Positions 15,640-25,782 of a stretch of DNA of 64,000 nt are shown here, in pieces. Origin of the DNA: Marinobacter salsuginis (GTDB lineage: Bacteria; Pseudomonadota; Gammaproteobacteria; Pseudomonadales; Oleiphilaceae); contig NZ_BGZH01000006.1 in NCBI RefSeq assembly GCF_009617755.1, positions 1 through 64,000 of the forward strand. The letters are read 5' to 3'. The stretch's first letter is position 1, and each line of letters opens with the position of its first letter. Both the position numbers and the translations under genes were made by a program. The notes beneath the pieces were generated by a model. The model did not search any database. It had not been told where the DNA came from and was given only the letters and a program-made list of their open reading frames with translations.

Positions 15640-15963
15640 ATGACCAAGCTGGGAAACGGATCTGCTGATCCGCGCCTTGTTGCGCGAGTCAGTCCGGAGA
15701 TCCAAAAACACATAGCGCAAGCGGCTGAGCTCAGTGGAGTGACCTTGTCACAATTTGTGATTGAGTCATCCATGGACAGGGCAGATAAGGTTATTGAACA
15801 GATGACACGCATCAAGGTGACCGTTGAGACCGGTAACCGAATGCTGAGTCTGATGGATCAAAGACTTCGGAAACCTAAGTCAAGCAAGCTCATTCAGGAC
15901 GCGCTCGATTACAGGGAAACGATAGATGCGAGCGAAACTTACACCGATTCAGAAGAGGCATAA
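15640..15963 (+). CDS. tacA: DUF1778 ribbon-helix-helix antitoxin
   Basis: 107 residues. The N-terminal part (RLVARVSPEIQKHIAQAAELSGVTLSQFVIESS) is a TacA-type ribbon-helix-helix DNA-binding and toxin-neutralising domain. AGGAG precedes the ATG. The C-terminal extension is polar and probably wraps the toxin. The gene overlaps the GNAT toxin gene by 38 bp, the classic type II arrangement, and should autoregulate the pair. Confidence 0.85.
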   Translation: MTKLGNGSADPRLVARVSPEIQKHIAQAAELSGVTLSQFVIESSMDRADKVIEQMTRIKVTVETGNRMLSLMDQRLRKPKSSKLIQDALDYRETIDASETYTDSEEA

Positions 15964-16438
15964 CCGCAGAGATTTTGACTGCGGTAATGAACAACTGAAT
16001 AACTATTTAGCTAACAGCGCGCGGTCATCCGACTCCAAAAGGATGACAAGGACATTTGTCCTGGAGGATCCAAGAGACTCAAATAGGGTCATGGGTTTTG
16101 TAACGCTGACTCCCACCACAATCGACATTCCAGATGAGTGCTTTGCCGGCCGTAAACTTAAGAGTCCGGTACCCGCTCTGTTGCTCGCCAAAATGGCGGT
16201 GGATATCCGGTACAAGGGGCAGGGGTGCGGTAAACGTCTTTTTACCTACTCGATCATTACCGCAGCTGAGATTTCAGATGCCGTAGGTGGCGTAGGCTTG
16301 GTTATTGATGCCAAGGACCAGGATGCCAAAGCGTTTTACCTTGATAGGGCAGGTGACGACCTTGAGATCATCGATGAGACCGGCCTGAAGCTGTGGCTCC
16401 CGATAGGCGTATGCAACTTCATTGCAGGCATGGCGTAG
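15926..16438 (+). CDS. tacT: GNAT-family acetyltransferase toxin
   Basis: 170 residues. It has the acetyl-CoA binding loop RYKGQGCGKRL (about residues 92-102) and the family-typical start FDCGNEQLNNYL. TacT-type toxins acetylate the amino group of aminoacyl-tRNA and stop translation until the antitoxin returns. The ATG at 15926 lies inside the end of the antitoxin gene. It stabilises the plasmid as an addiction module. Confidence 0.85.
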   Translation: MRAKLTPIQKRHNRRDFDCGNEQLNNYLANSARSSDSKRMTRTFVLEDPRDSNRVMGFVTLTPTTIDIPDECFAGRKLKSPVPALLLAKMAVDIRYKGQGCGKRLFTYSIITAAEISDAVGGVGLVIDAKDQDAKAFYLDRAGDDLEIIDETGLKLWLPIGVCNFIAGMA

Positions 16439-16740
16439 ATCGCTCGTCGCTTATCACTGGTCTGCAGACCGTATTGCTTTTAGAGAGAATCCATCTTTGA
16501 AAGGCAATGCGCTCCAGCTAACGGGGTCCTGGAGACCGGGGCAGCAGTTACAACGGCATCATCCAGGTTGCCGGTCGCTGGTGTGCCTGTATCAGAGATA
16601 GAAGTCCATAAGCCATGTTTGCACTATTTCCTATTTATGTAGTTATGTTTGTTTCTTCTCGAAAAAATCCAGAAGAAACATGATGCTAGAAAAAGAAAGG
16701 CAACCTGAATGAAGATTCAGTACCTTCGAGACGGTCTGAA

Positions 16741-17417
16741 GCAACTCAATGACGGGGAAATTGCCGTTCACTGACGTTTGGCGGCAACTTAATGACGGCG
16801 ATAAACAACCAAATGATGCCGGCAAGGGAATTTCCCTGGAGGCGGGTTCTTGGCAGTCATAGACTGGGAGGGGCAACCAAATGACGGCGTTTCAGAGGGG
16901 TGCAGAGCGCTTTCAGAGTCAGCTTCACAGAGCCCTATAGGCTGCTTAACCCTGATTTCATTAGTTTTCAGGGTAATAATCGGCAACCGGATGACGTTTT
17001 GGGTCGACTAAAGCAACCTGATGACGGTCAAATCAGAGAGCGCAGGCAGATTTAAAAGCAACTCGATGACGGTCGAACGCACTTTTCCTGAACCATACGC
17101 CGCAAAAGGCAACCTGATGACGGCATGGAAACGACACAAGCCCTCGAAAAGCAACTCAATGACGGTAATCACGCCGGTTTGGGCAACTCAAAGACGGTCT
17201 TTCCAGGCTGAACCTCGGAAATTACAGAGTCACTCAACGTGGCGAGACACTTCAGGCAACCTGATGACGGCCTGAGGTGGAAGATAGGTGCAATAAACAT
17301 CGATAACATGACCATATTGCACGAAAATCAGCCAGCTTTCCTCTGATCAACTATTCACGGCGTCATTTGGTTGCCTCAAAACCGTCATCAGGTTGCCTTT
17401 GACCATCCTTTGGTTGC
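16741..17417. repeat. Iteron array, probable origin of replication (oriV)
   Basis: Direct copies of about 15 bp (consensus GCAACCTGATGACGG) at 16741, 16784, 16873, 16983, 17013, 17058, 17109, 17151, 17183 and 17256, plus a degenerate copy at 16804. Inverted copies stand at 17361 and 17382, with a weaker one at 17403, immediately before rep; such inverted iterons are usual autoregulatory operators of Rep_3 genes. Spacing is irregular (about 30-90 bp). The stretch 16439-16740 before it shows no gene. Confidence 0.85.
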
Positions 17418-17484
17418 TTCTGGCTTTGTGCCCTTGAAGCGAAATCAGTTGGGTGATATTTGTTCAAACCATCATTTCATCTAT

Positions 17485-18684
17485 ATGGGGCTCACCGTGG
17501 GTCAAGCAGCTGAAGCCAGTCACCAGCTGGATTTAATTCCACTGAACGAAAACACCCCAAAACTGCGAGTTGCCAAGGCCAACGCACTCGTTGAGGCGCA
17601 ATTCGAGCTCACCAGCCAAGAGCACAAACTTCTTTTGGTTGCCATGGCACAGATCCGCAAGGATCAGACCCAGTTCCATGAACAGGTTTTTCAGGTACAA
17701 GATCTGGTCGAGCACCTGGAGCTGAATCCGAAAAACGCATACCGAGATCTGCGCCGGATTTCCAAAGGGATTATGAGTAAGCAAGTCACCATCCGGAACG
17801 ACGATACCGGGGAGTGGCGCATGTACCAGTGGGTTTCCAAAGCCTACTGCGAGCGAGGGACATTCGGCATCAAATTCAGTGAAGAGCTCAAGCCCTTCCT
17901 TATTGGCTTGGTCGGACGCTTCACTCTGTATGAGCTTGGTCGAATTCTTCGGATGAAATCGAATTACGCGATCCGACTCTATGAGCTCTTCCAGCAATAT
18001 CGCAAGTTCGGCAACCGGGTGGTGGGCCTCGATCCCAAATTGGCTGCACGCAACGGCTGGGACAACTTTTCCAAGTTGATGGGTTACAACCACGAGACAT
18101 ACGAGCGGTTCGCCAATCTCAACCAGAAAGTACTTCAACCGGCGATTGCCCAGATTGAGCAGTTCACCGAGTTCAAAAAGGTCTACGTAAAGAAAATTAA
18201 GCACGGCCGTAAAACGGTTGCCTTAGAGTTCGAGTGGAAAACCATCGACACTCTGGAAGATCTGCCTAATCACCCTCTTTATTCGGATCTGAGAGCACTC
18301 GGCGTCACCGACGCAACTTGCAGAGAAATCTTCTCTAAGTTCGATGAGGACCGAATCGTAAGAAACTTGGCCCTGGCCAAAGCTCACCATCGGTCTCAAA
18401 CCCTGAGCAATCCTGCAGGGTGGTTCGTCACTGCAGTAAGAGAAAATTACGCGGATCCGGAATTGCCCCTGGACGCCATTGCTCAGGACCAAGATCCAAA
18501 GACCGAGTCTACAAAATCGAAGCCTGAGCATCCGCTGTTTCACGATTGCGCAACTCCTGCAGAATTCCGTAATTTGGTTGCCGCTGAAAAGGAGAGGGGA
18601 GAGAGGTTCTCCAGCTACTCCGAATTTTTGAACTACTCGGTCAATCAACAGGTGGAGAGATACCAAGGCTCCAGTACTGATTGA
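17485..18684 (+). CDS. Rep_3-family plasmid replication initiator
   Basis: 399 residues from the ATG at 17485. The frame is open back to 17371, but that part is made of inverted iterons, so I reject the longer start. It contains the two winged-helix domains of iteron initiators: residues about 20-130 (KANALVEAQFELTSQEHKLLLVAMAQI, the classic first block) and about 140-245 (SYAIRLYELFQQY-type, here SNYAIRLYELFQQYRKFG). The C-terminal 130 residues are an extension. It binds the upstream iterons, melts the origin and represses its own promoter. Confidence 0.88.
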   Translation: MGLTVGQAAEASHQLDLIPLNENTPKLRVAKANALVEAQFELTSQEHKLLLVAMAQIRKDQTQFHEQVFQVQDLVEHLELNPKNAYRDLRRISKGIMSKQVTIRNDDTGEWRMYQWVSKAYCERGTFGIKFSEELKPFLIGLVGRFTLYELGRILRMKSNYAIRLYELFQQYRKFGNRVVGLDPKLAARNGWDNFSKLMGYNHETYERFANLNQKVLQPAIAQIEQFTEFKKVYVKKIKHGRKTVALEFEWKTIDTLEDLPNHPLYSDLRALGVTDATCREIFSKFDEDRIVRNLALAKAHHRSQTLSNPAGWFVTAVRENYADPELPLDAIAQDQDPKTESTKSKPEHPLFHDCATPAEFRNLVAAEKERGERFSSYSEFLNYSVNQQVERYQGSSTD

Positions 18685-18776
18685 TCGTCGTGCAACAAGG
18701 CCAGAGGGATAACTAGGGCCAACTTACATTCAGTGCAGATCCAGGGCCGTGCCGCAAAGACTAAGGATTGAAAGAA

Positions 18777-19061
18777 ATGACTGACGAACTCAACTGGAAA
18801 AAATTCCAGTTCATTACCGAAGTGCAAACGGCACTGATTAACAATGCAATTAACCTCAGCCTGGAAAGTAGTGCGAAAGAGCGCCGACACATATTCTCTG
18901 CGACGGGCACACTCATTAATATGGATGACGCCTTTTACGCTGCCGAGCGAATTCCACATAACATGACTGCTCATGAGGCGGCGAGCGAATTCGTTGGATT
19001 CGTTTGCGAGAACTTACGCGAGCAAGGGGACACCGTACCCAGCTGGTTCGCTCGTGACTGA
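18777..19061 (+). CDS. Small hypothetical protein between rep and the R-M gene
   Basis: 94 residues from the ATG at 18777 (AAGGA upstream). Helical, acidic, no motif recognised (TEVQTALINNAINLSLESSAKERR). After it, 19154-19197 contains an inverted repeat CTGGAGAG/CTCTCCAG with a long loop. Confidence 0.45.
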   Translation: MTDELNWKKFQFITEVQTALINNAINLSLESSAKERRHIFSATGTLINMDDAFYAAERIPHNMTAHEAASEFVGFVCENLREQGDTVPSWFARD

Positions 19062-19242
19062 CCGAAGTGGTTCATGACATAGCTGTGAACCGACCCATCT
19101 TGCAATCCAACTGTTTCTCATCAATATTCGCGATTTCAAATTGAGTTTGACACGCTGGAGAGTGGAATGACTCTGGCGCTTCGCGTAACCCTCTCCAGAA
19201 AGGGTAATATCTTCTGAACCTGTGTCTTAAGGAGTAGTAAGC

Positions 19243-22200
19243 TTGGATGCGATCGCAACCTCTTCCGCTGTAAGCAGTTTTCTCGAACGCTGGAAAGGCA
19301 ACTCGGGGAGTGAACGCTCAAACTTCCAATCGTTTATGCGCGATCTTTGCACGCTCCTAGATCTTCCACTCCCTGACCCGGGGGAGGGCGACACCAGTCA
19401 GAACTCCTACGTTTTTGAGCGGTTTATCGCCTCTCCGCGAGTCGACGGCAACACTGAAAGCAGATACATCGATTTGTACCGTCGAGATTGTTTCGTATTG
19501 GAAGGGAAGCAGACAGGCAAACAACTAGCCTCTCGCAGCCACCAGAATGCCATCAACGCTGCGGTAGCCCAGGCCGAACGATACATCAGGGGGCTGCCCT
19601 TCGAGGAAGTGGAGCATGGCCGTCCTCCATTCATCGTTATTGTCGACGTCGGAAATGCCATCTACACCTATTCGGAGTTCACCCGGACGGGCGGAAACTA
19701 TGTGCCATTTCCAGACCCCAGACATTTTGAGATCCGTCTGGACGACCTGCACAAACCAGAGATCCAACATCGTCTTCGCCAGCTCTGGCTCGATCCCGAC
19801 AAGCTTGACCCAAGCAAACACGCAGCCAAGGTCACTCGGGAAGTCAGTACCAAACTAGCAGAGTTGGCAAGATCCCTGGAGCGCAGCGGGTATGACGTTG
19901 AAAGGGTGGCCAGCTTCCTCAAACGATGTCTGTTCACGATGTTCGCAGAGGATGTCGAGCTACTGCCGAGAGAATCGTTTCAGAACTTGCTCGTAGACAT
20001 TAAAGACCGGAATCCGGAGGCATTCCCCCATGCGGTTAAAGCCCTGTGGGATACCATGAATGCCGGCGGCTACAGCGAACGTCTAATGCAGACCGTAAAA
20101 CGCTTCAACGGTGGTCTGTTCAAAAACATCGATCCCATTCCGCTGAACGCCAGCCAGATCCAGCTACTCATTGACGCATCGAGAGCGGACTGGCGCTTTG
20201 TGGAACCAGCCATTTTTGGGACGCTGCTGGAACGAGCCCTAGATCCCCGAGAGCGCCACAAACTCGGCGCCCATTACACGCCCAGAGCCTATGTTGAGCG
20301 TCTGGTAATGCCGACCTTGATTGAACCGCTTCGCGAGCAGTGGGGTGACATTCGAGGAGCTGCGGAAACACTTTTGCGTCAGGGGAAAGACGCTAAGGCG
20401 CTACAGCAGGTCCAGGCCTTCCATTATCAACTTTGCCAAACCCATGTCTTAGATCCTGCCTGCGGCAGCGCCAACTTTCTCTACGTTGCCCTGGAGCACA
20501 TGAAGAGACTCGAAGGCGAGGTCCTGGGCTTTATTTCCGAGCTAACACAAGGGCAGGGTGTCTTGGAGAGCGAGGGGCTGACCGTCGATCCCCACCAATT
20601 CCTCGGATTGGAGCTAAATCCCCGGGCGGCCCAGATCGCTGAACTCGTGCTTTGGATTGGCTACCTGCAATGGCACTACCGGCTGAATGACCGCCTGGAT
20701 CTCCCCGAGCCAATTCTGAAGGACTTTAAAAACATTGAGTGCCGGGACGCTCTGATCGAGTATGACAGCCGGGAACCGGAGCTGGATGATAACGGGCGAC
20801 CAGTAACCATCTGGGATGGTATTAGCATGAAGGTCAGCCCAACGACGGGTGAGCTTATTCCCGATGAAACAGGCCGCGCCACTGTGTACCGGTACCACAA
20901 TCCACGCCGAGCCGAGTGGCCGAAGGCTGACTATATCATCGGCAACCCGCCGTTCATTGGCGCTTCAACGATGCGACGCTCTTTAGGTGATGGATACGTT
21001 GACGCTGTGCGCCAGGTCTTCAAAGGCGTGGTTCCGGATTCAGCCGACTTTGTAATGTACTGGTGGCATACAGCGGCCGAGAACGTAAGAAAGGGTAACG
21101 CTCAACGATTTGGGTTCATTACCACCAACAGTTTGAAGCAGACCTTTAACCGACGCGTATTAGAGCCGCACTTAAATGATTCAAAGATGCCATTATCGCT
21201 GGCTTTTGCGGTGCCGGATCATCCATGGGTAGATGGGAATGATGGTGCTGCCGTTCGGATTGCAATGACGGTTGGCGTTCAAGGAACACAACCAGGTTCC
21301 TTGAATCGAATTGTTAGTGAGATGAAATCTGAGAGTGAAACACGAAAAGTAGATATAGCGTCAGTTACCGGAAAGATCTTCTCAGATCTCACAATTGGCG
21401 CTGATGTGGCTTCAGCGCTACCACTAACTGCAAATTTAGGATTAACATTCCCCGGAATTGAGCCACACGGGAAAGCTTTTGTAGTTTCCCCCGATGAAGC
21501 TCGAGAGTTAGGCCTTGGAAAACGTTCTGGATTGGAAAGCCATATTCGCCCCTATCTGAATGGTAGAGATCTAACTGGTAAGCCTCGAAATGCTCTAGTG
21601 ATCGACTTATTTGGTTTAGAAATCGATGACGTAAAGTTGCGATTTCCAGAAGTCTATCAATGGGTAAAGGAAAGAATAAAACCGGAACGCGATCACAACC
21701 CTCGACCTAGTCGCCGTGACAAATGGTGGATCTTTGGCGAACCTTGCCCAAAATTTAGGGCCGCTCTTCCGCCGCTGAGCAAATACATTGCAACGGTGAA
21801 GACTGCAAAGCACCGAACTTTTCAGTATGTGAGCTCTGACACGCTACCCGACAGCAAACTAATTGCCTGCACTTTAGATCAGCCAGAAATATTGGGGGTT
21901 CTCTCCTCCCGGGTTCATACCTGCTGGGCCACTGCTGCAGGAAGTGCGCTTGGAGTCGGCAATGATCCAACGTATGTAAAAACAAAAAGCTTCGAAGCTT
22001 TTTCCTTTCCTGCTCTGGACGAAGCAGCAGTGGCTCAAATTGGCAAGCTTGCAACTCGTGTTGATGCGCACCGAAAAGACCAACTAACTGAGCATCCTTC
22101 ACTGACACTAACAGGCATGTACAACGTGCTGGAAAAACTACGCGCGAGCGAAAAACTCACCGACAAAGAAAAAACCATTCACCAACAGGGCTTAGTTTCC

Positions 22201-22716
22201 GTACTCCAAGAACTGCATGATGAATTAGACCATGCTGTTTTTCGGGCCTACGGTTGGTCGGACCTGGCCGAAAAGTTGGTAGGTCGCCCAGGCGCCACAA
22301 CGCCGCTTCCAGATAAGCCGGGTGGCCAAGCGGAAGCAGAAGAAGACCTGTTAATGCGCTTGGTCGACCTTAACAAGCAGCGGGCCGAGGAAGAATCACG
22401 AGGCATCATTCGTTGGCTCCGTCCAGAGTACCAAGCTCCCGATGCCGTTCAAACGGCAGTAGATATTGCGCCGAAGACAGCCGCAGCCAAAGCGGAAGCC
22501 ATCACCAGCAAAGGCAAAGCAACATTCCCGAAAGCCATTCCCGATCAGCTTAGAATGCTCCGTGAGGCTTTAGCCGAACGCTCGTACACCACCGAAAGTC
22601 TTGCCGAGCTGTTCAAACGGAAACCTGTAAAATCGGTTGAGGAAGGTCTCCAATCTCTGGTGGCTGTTGGTGTAGCAGAGTATGAAACGTCAACTGGCAC
22701 ATGGCACACCGTATAA
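19243..22716 (+). CDS. MmeI-type fused restriction endonuclease-methyltransferase
   Basis: 1157 residues from a TTG start (AAGGAG 8-9 bases upstream). The N-terminus shows a PD-(D/E)XK nuclease core, D77 ... E87-G-K89 (YIDLYRRDCFVLEGKQ). A helical linker follows, then an N6-adenine methylase with motif I DPACGSANF (about 404-412) and motif IV NPPF (568-571), and a C-terminal target-recognition region. This is the single-chain type IIG/IIL plan of MmeI: one protein both modifies one strand of an asymmetric site and cuts about 20 bp away. No DISARM or BREX partner genes are adjacent. It converges on the SMC operon. Confidence 0.82.
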   Translation: MDAIATSSAVSSFLERWKGNSGSERSNFQSFMRDLCTLLDLPLPDPGEGDTSQNSYVFERFIASPRVDGNTESRYIDLYRRDCFVLEGKQTGKQLASRSHQNAINAAVAQAERYIRGLPFEEVEHGRPPFIVIVDVGNAIYTYSEFTRTGGNYVPFPDPRHFEIRLDDLHKPEIQHRLRQLWLDPDKLDPSKHAAKVTREVSTKLAELARSLERSGYDVERVASFLKRCLFTMFAEDVELLPRESFQNLLVDIKDRNPEAFPHAVKALWDTMNAGGYSERLMQTVKRFNGGLFKNIDPIPLNASQIQLLIDASRADWRFVEPAIFGTLLERALDPRERHKLGAHYTPRAYVERLVMPTLIEPLREQWGDIRGAAETLLRQGKDAKALQQVQAFHYQLCQTHVLDPACGSANFLYVALEHMKRLEGEVLGFISELTQGQGVLESEGLTVDPHQFLGLELNPRAAQIAELVLWIGYLQWHYRLNDRLDLPEPILKDFKNIECRDALIEYDSREPELDDNGRPVTIWDGISMKVSPTTGELIPDETGRATVYRYHNPRRAEWPKADYIIGNPPFIGASTMRRSLGDGYVDAVRQVFKGVVPDSADFVMYWWHTAAENVRKGNAQRFGFITTNSLKQTFNRRVLEPHLNDSKMPLSLAFAVPDHPWVDGNDGAAVRIAMTVGVQGTQPGSLNRIVSEMKSESETRKVDIASVTGKIFSDLTIGADVASALPLTANLGLTFPGIEPHGKAFVVSPDEARELGLGKRSGLESHIRPYLNGRDLTGKPRNALVIDLFGLEIDDVKLRFPEVYQWVKERIKPERDHNPRPSRRDKWWIFGEPCPKFRAALPPLSKYIATVKTAKHRTFQYVSSDTLPDSKLIACTLDQPEILGVLSSRVHTCWATAAGSALGVGNDPTYVKTKSFEAFSFPALDEAAVAQIGKLATRVDAHRKDQLTEHPSLTLTGMYNVLEKLRASEKLTDKEKTIHQQGLVSVLQELHDELDHAVFRAYGWSDLAEKLVGRPGATTPLPDKPGGQAEAEEDLLMRLVDLNKQRAEEESRGIIRWLRPEYQAPDAVQTAVDIAPKTAAAKAEAITSKGKATFPKAIPDQLRMLREALAERSYTTESLAELFKRKPVKSVEEGLQSLVAVGVAEYETSTGTWHTV

Positions 22717-22767
22717 AGCAGCACCCTGAGTTAGAGGTGAAAGCTGAAGTCAGACCATGCTTATTAA

Positions 22768-23625
22768 CTAAAACAACACACTCGCCACAATATCAAGGTT
22801 GGCACACACTAGAGGCTGTTGCCGCGGGTTTTCTGGAATGTCTCCATTGGGGGAGACGTGATAGCTCGTCAGAACGTACTGCGCCATAGCGCGACGCGAT
22901 CTGACGGTCAAACAACCCCGGTCCATACTGTAATCTGCGCGAACGAGCTGTTGTTCTTGTTCACTAAGCTCCGGGTTCGGTATCAGGAGTAAATCAACCT
23001 GTTGATGCCAGTCATGATCAGCTTCTCCCGTGATCGCATCGCCGGCTTTACCCACCAAAGCAATCGACTCGAACCTTCCCAGATGGAAATCTCGGTAGCT
23101 CTGAGTTTCTTCATCAAAGGCCCTGCAATGCCATCTCAGGCCAGAATAGGCGAGGGCATGCGGGTGTACCTTTCGGTCCCGGCCGCTCGGATGGTTCCAT
23201 GAACGGTACCGGACCGCGATGATCTGGCATTCCTTGATCGCCTGAACGATTGTCCGGAACACACTCGGTTCGGGCTCAATGTGGGGCCGTGGACCGCAAT
23301 CGAGCCAGTTTCCTCCGTTAAAAGATCCACTGTGCTCAGCAGGGAACCGCCGGGCGAAGTCGATATACTCACTGATAATGCCCCGAGTGCACTTCGGCGT
23401 AAACGTAGTAGTCGGTTTGAAGATCTTGCAGACCGAGTCGTACCACATTTGTCCCGGATAGGTTTCCCGGTAATCCTGAATGTATCGGGTGACATTTTCA
23501 CGCCTGACGTTGAACAAGCGCCCGAGCCGTGAGGCGTTGCATCCCCCTTCCCAGTTCAGAAGTACTTCCATTGCCCGGTACCGATCCTGTCTTGAAAACT
23601 CCCGGAAATCGCTTTTATTTGCCAT
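22768..23625 (-). CDS. WYL-domain transcriptional regulator (BrxR/CapW-like)
   Basis: 285 residues. N-terminal winged helix (RYRAMEVLLNWEGGCNASRLGRLFNVRRENVTRYIQDY), a central WYL domain (IIAVRYRSWNHPSGRDRKVHPHALAYSGLRWHCRAFDEE, about 135-175) and a C-terminal WCX part. BrxR and CapW proteins are dimeric repressors that control BREX, CBASS and related defence operons and probably respond to a nucleic-acid or nucleotide ligand. The gene is fifth in the SMC operon and overlaps the toprim gene by 11 bp. A candidate operator lies upstream of the first gene at 30196. Confidence 0.85.
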   Translation of the reverse strand: MANKSDFREFSRQDRYRAMEVLLNWEGGCNASRLGRLFNVRRENVTRYIQDYRETYPGQMWYDSVCKIFKPTTTFTPKCTRGIISEYIDFARRFPAEHSGSFNGGNWLDCGPRPHIEPEPSVFRTIVQAIKECQIIAVRYRSWNHPSGRDRKVHPHALAYSGLRWHCRAFDEETQSYRDFHLGRFESIALVGKAGDAITGEADHDWHQQVDLLLIPNPELSEQEQQLVRADYSMDRGCLTVRSRRAMAQYVLTSYHVSPNGDIPENPRQQPLVCANLDIVASVLF

Positions 23626-24478
23626 GCGCTGTCCCCGGGAAGATAGGAAACCACTGGTGAACTATACCTAGAGCCAGCATCCGCTCCTGCGTAAACCCTC
23701 TTTTGCGAGCTCCGAGGTAATCGCAATGAAATGAAAGTTGGCCTGGCATCCCCATCCGGCGCAACTGTTCCCATTGAATGTGCTGATTGGTGAAATCGGT
23801 TTGACTACCATTTACATTTTCCAAATCCGATACACGGGGAAGGATAATGGTCTGGGCACCAGACCCGATCGCGATGACAAGTCCAGCAGGGTCGTAATCC
23901 ATATAGGCTGCCAGGGGGATATCCATCTCCTCAGACATATGTTTTGCCCATGTCTGGCCCATAGGCCGTGTCGGATCGCCTCTATACACGGCAAGAACGC
24001 TTTGGCCCTGGAAATCGAGCAATAACCGGTACAGGGAGTTAAAGGCAGGCAGGTTCTCCACAACCAACAGGTGGTCGCACTCGATGGTGCGGACGAATTC
24101 GGTCACCAGTGAAACATGAGAACCCTCTAGCTCGGGGAGGGTGGTACTGTTTACCCTCACAGTGGGCCCAATGGCACTGACTAGGACCCGCTCCCGATTA
24201 TCGGTAGACGCGGACAGCTTCTCATCGGTAGCGACCTCGGCCGTCTCCAACCGGTCACCTTCAAAAGCGGACCATGGGGTGGTCCAATCAATCGACTGGT
24301 GAGAGAGCCAGCCTTTCAAGTCCTGCTTTTGCTGCCGGGAAATCGAATAAGCCTTACCGTTAACGAAACCCAGGCCTCGAGCCGCGAGGCTTTCCAGTGT
24401 CTTGTTTCGCGTGAATGTCGTTTCCGGGGATTGAGCAACCTTCAGCGCCTGTTTGATTTCACGGCGTGTCGGTTTCAT
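23615..24478 (-). CDS. jetD: JetD/MksG-like protein with C-terminal Toprim domain
   Basis: 287 residues, shorter than the roughly 400 of usual JetD. The N-terminal 90 residues look like winged helices (RREIKQALKVAQ; RNKTLESLAARGLG). The C-terminal half contains Toprim-type acidic motifs: VVENLPAF with Glu141, and YMDYDPAGL with Asp194 and Asp196, arranged as in DUF2220. In Wadjet, JetD is the metal-dependent nuclease that cuts plasmid DNA after the SMC motor extrudes it. ATGA overlap with the gene before it. Confidence 0.75.
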   Translation of the reverse strand: MKPTRREIKQALKVAQSPETTFTRNKTLESLAARGLGFVNGKAYSISRQQKQDLKGWLSHQSIDWTTPWSAFEGDRLETAEVATDEKLSASTDNRERVLVSAIGPTVRVNSTTLPELEGSHVSLVTEFVRTIECDHLLVVENLPAFNSLYRLLLDFQGQSVLAVYRGDPTRPMGQTWAKHMSEEMDIPLAAYMDYDPAGLVIAIGSGAQTIILPRVSDLENVNGSQTDFTNQHIQWEQLRRMGMPGQLSFHCDYLGARKRGFTQERMLALGIVHQWFPIFPGTAHGK

Positions 24479-25782
24479 GAGAAAACCTCAGGGCTTGGAG
24501 CCTCGTGCACCTTCTTTTTCACATCTTCAAGGGAAATGCCGACCGGGTACACATACAGGTCAACTAGATCACAAGAACCAGCCAGTGGGTGAGCGGAGGT
24601 CGCATGGGTGTATAGGCCTACAAAATGAGAGGTATCCTGGCCGCCGGGCAATACCGGATCGCCATCCATATACAGTGCAATCGCATAAAGCCATTCACTT
24701 TCGTCCAGATCGGCAATCTCGTTGTCTCGCCCTTCAGAGTTCCAGAATTCAAGTGCGGAAATAGGCGCGTTGTTCTCAATGCACTGTGCCAGCATCCGTT
24801 TAACCATCTTGTCGAGCGGGGACACTTCAGCAACATGCTCTGCCTGAGTTTTCTCACGCAGCGTAGAATCTTCTCGCGTCACCTTCGGGGCTTCGTACTT
24901 AAGCGTTTCGCTGAGCCGTCCAACCAGCTCAGTGCAGGCTTCCTCTACCCCGACATCGTTGAGGTTGGGTATGGCCACCGCCGGCAAGGGATTGATGGTC
25001 CTGAAATACGGGTGCTTATCCAGCGCATCCTGTGTCCTCAAGGCTTCGAATCCCGGATTGTGCCGCATATGATCGGCAACCGCTCGGATCTTCCGAGCTC
25101 GTGCCTCAAGCTCTCGCACCTTGAACAGGTTGTCCCGGATGGTGTTCTGAGTCCGGCGTATCCGGTCCACCACTTCCATACACCGGATATCGAGATTAGC
25201 GATAAACCCACTTATCTCCGGATCCAGCGAGAACGGCTCGTCATTGAGGCTTGAACGCATCTGGTTGTAGCTTTCCACCAGGTTCGCAAGCTGCCGGCTG
25301 TAAAGTTCATTTTCACGGCGCCGAATATCCGGATTGCTCCGGATCCCGTAACTGCTGGTGACCCGGTTGAAGATAGTCGTACTGCTGTCATCCAGAATGT
25401 CGTAAATGGACAACAGGTGCTGTTCTACCTCGTCCCGAGCAGCCAGCATTTCATCGAACATGCCCTGATACTTCACATCCTGGAGCTGACGCATAGCCAG
25501 TTCCGCTGCCTGCAGTTCTGAATTGAGGTCAGTATTGATCGCCGCTATCCGATCTTTGCGTAGCGCCGCATCAAACACCTTCTGCAGTTTCTGATTCAGC
25601 CGTATGCCTGAGGACCCTTCCTTGCGCAGGAGGTGAGTTTTCATCAGGGGTTCTATCTGACTTAGCGCTTTGTCGTCCAGATCCACGCCAGAGCGCTCAT
25701 ACGCATCTACAACCAGTTCCCGGGCATTGTAAAGCTGCTGAATAAGATCGAGCAGTGGATGATGGCCGTTCGGTCCCCTCAT
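24475..25782 (-). CDS. jetA: MukF/JetA-like kleisin subunit
   Basis: 435 residues, overlapping its neighbours by 4 bp on both sides. Residues 20-75 resemble a winged helix (LSQIEPLMKTHLLRKEGSSGIRL). The middle (80-260) is long and helical (SELQAAELAMRQLQDVKYQG, SYNQMRSSLNDEPF). The C-terminal region is compact with an acidic surface (NSEGRDNEIADLDESEW). Assignment as kleisin rests on size, helical layout and gene context rather than on a diagnostic motif. Confidence 0.6.
   Translation of the reverse strand: MRGPNGHHPLLDLIQQLYNARELVVDAYERSGVDLDDKALSQIEPLMKTHLLRKEGSSGIRLNQKLQKVFDAALRKDRIAAINTDLNSELQAAELAMRQLQDVKYQGMFDEMLAARDEVEQHLLSIYDILDDSSTTIFNRVTSSYGIRSNPDIRRRENELYSRQLANLVESYNQMRSSLNDEPFSLDPEISGFIANLDIRCMEVVDRIRRTQNTIRDNLFKVRELEARARKIRAVADHMRHNPGFEALRTQDALDKHPYFRTINPLPAVAIPNLNDVGVEEACTELVGRLSETLKYEAPKVTREDSTLREKTQAEHVAEVSPLDKMVKRMLAQCIENNAPISALEFWNSEGRDNEIADLDESEWLYAIALYMDGDPVLPGGQDTSHFVGLYTHATSAHPLAGSCDLVDLYVYPVGISLEDVKKKVHEAPSPEVFS

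Noticed and set aside
17371..17484. Longer N-terminus of the Rep_3 protein
   Set aside because: This part is translated inverted iterons and starts at TTG; the ATG at 17485 gives the normal family start.
19243..22716. Methyltransferase as part of DISARM or BREX
   Set aside because: No helicase, PLD or BREX genes nearby, and an N-terminal PD-(D/E)XK core is present, as in MmeI.
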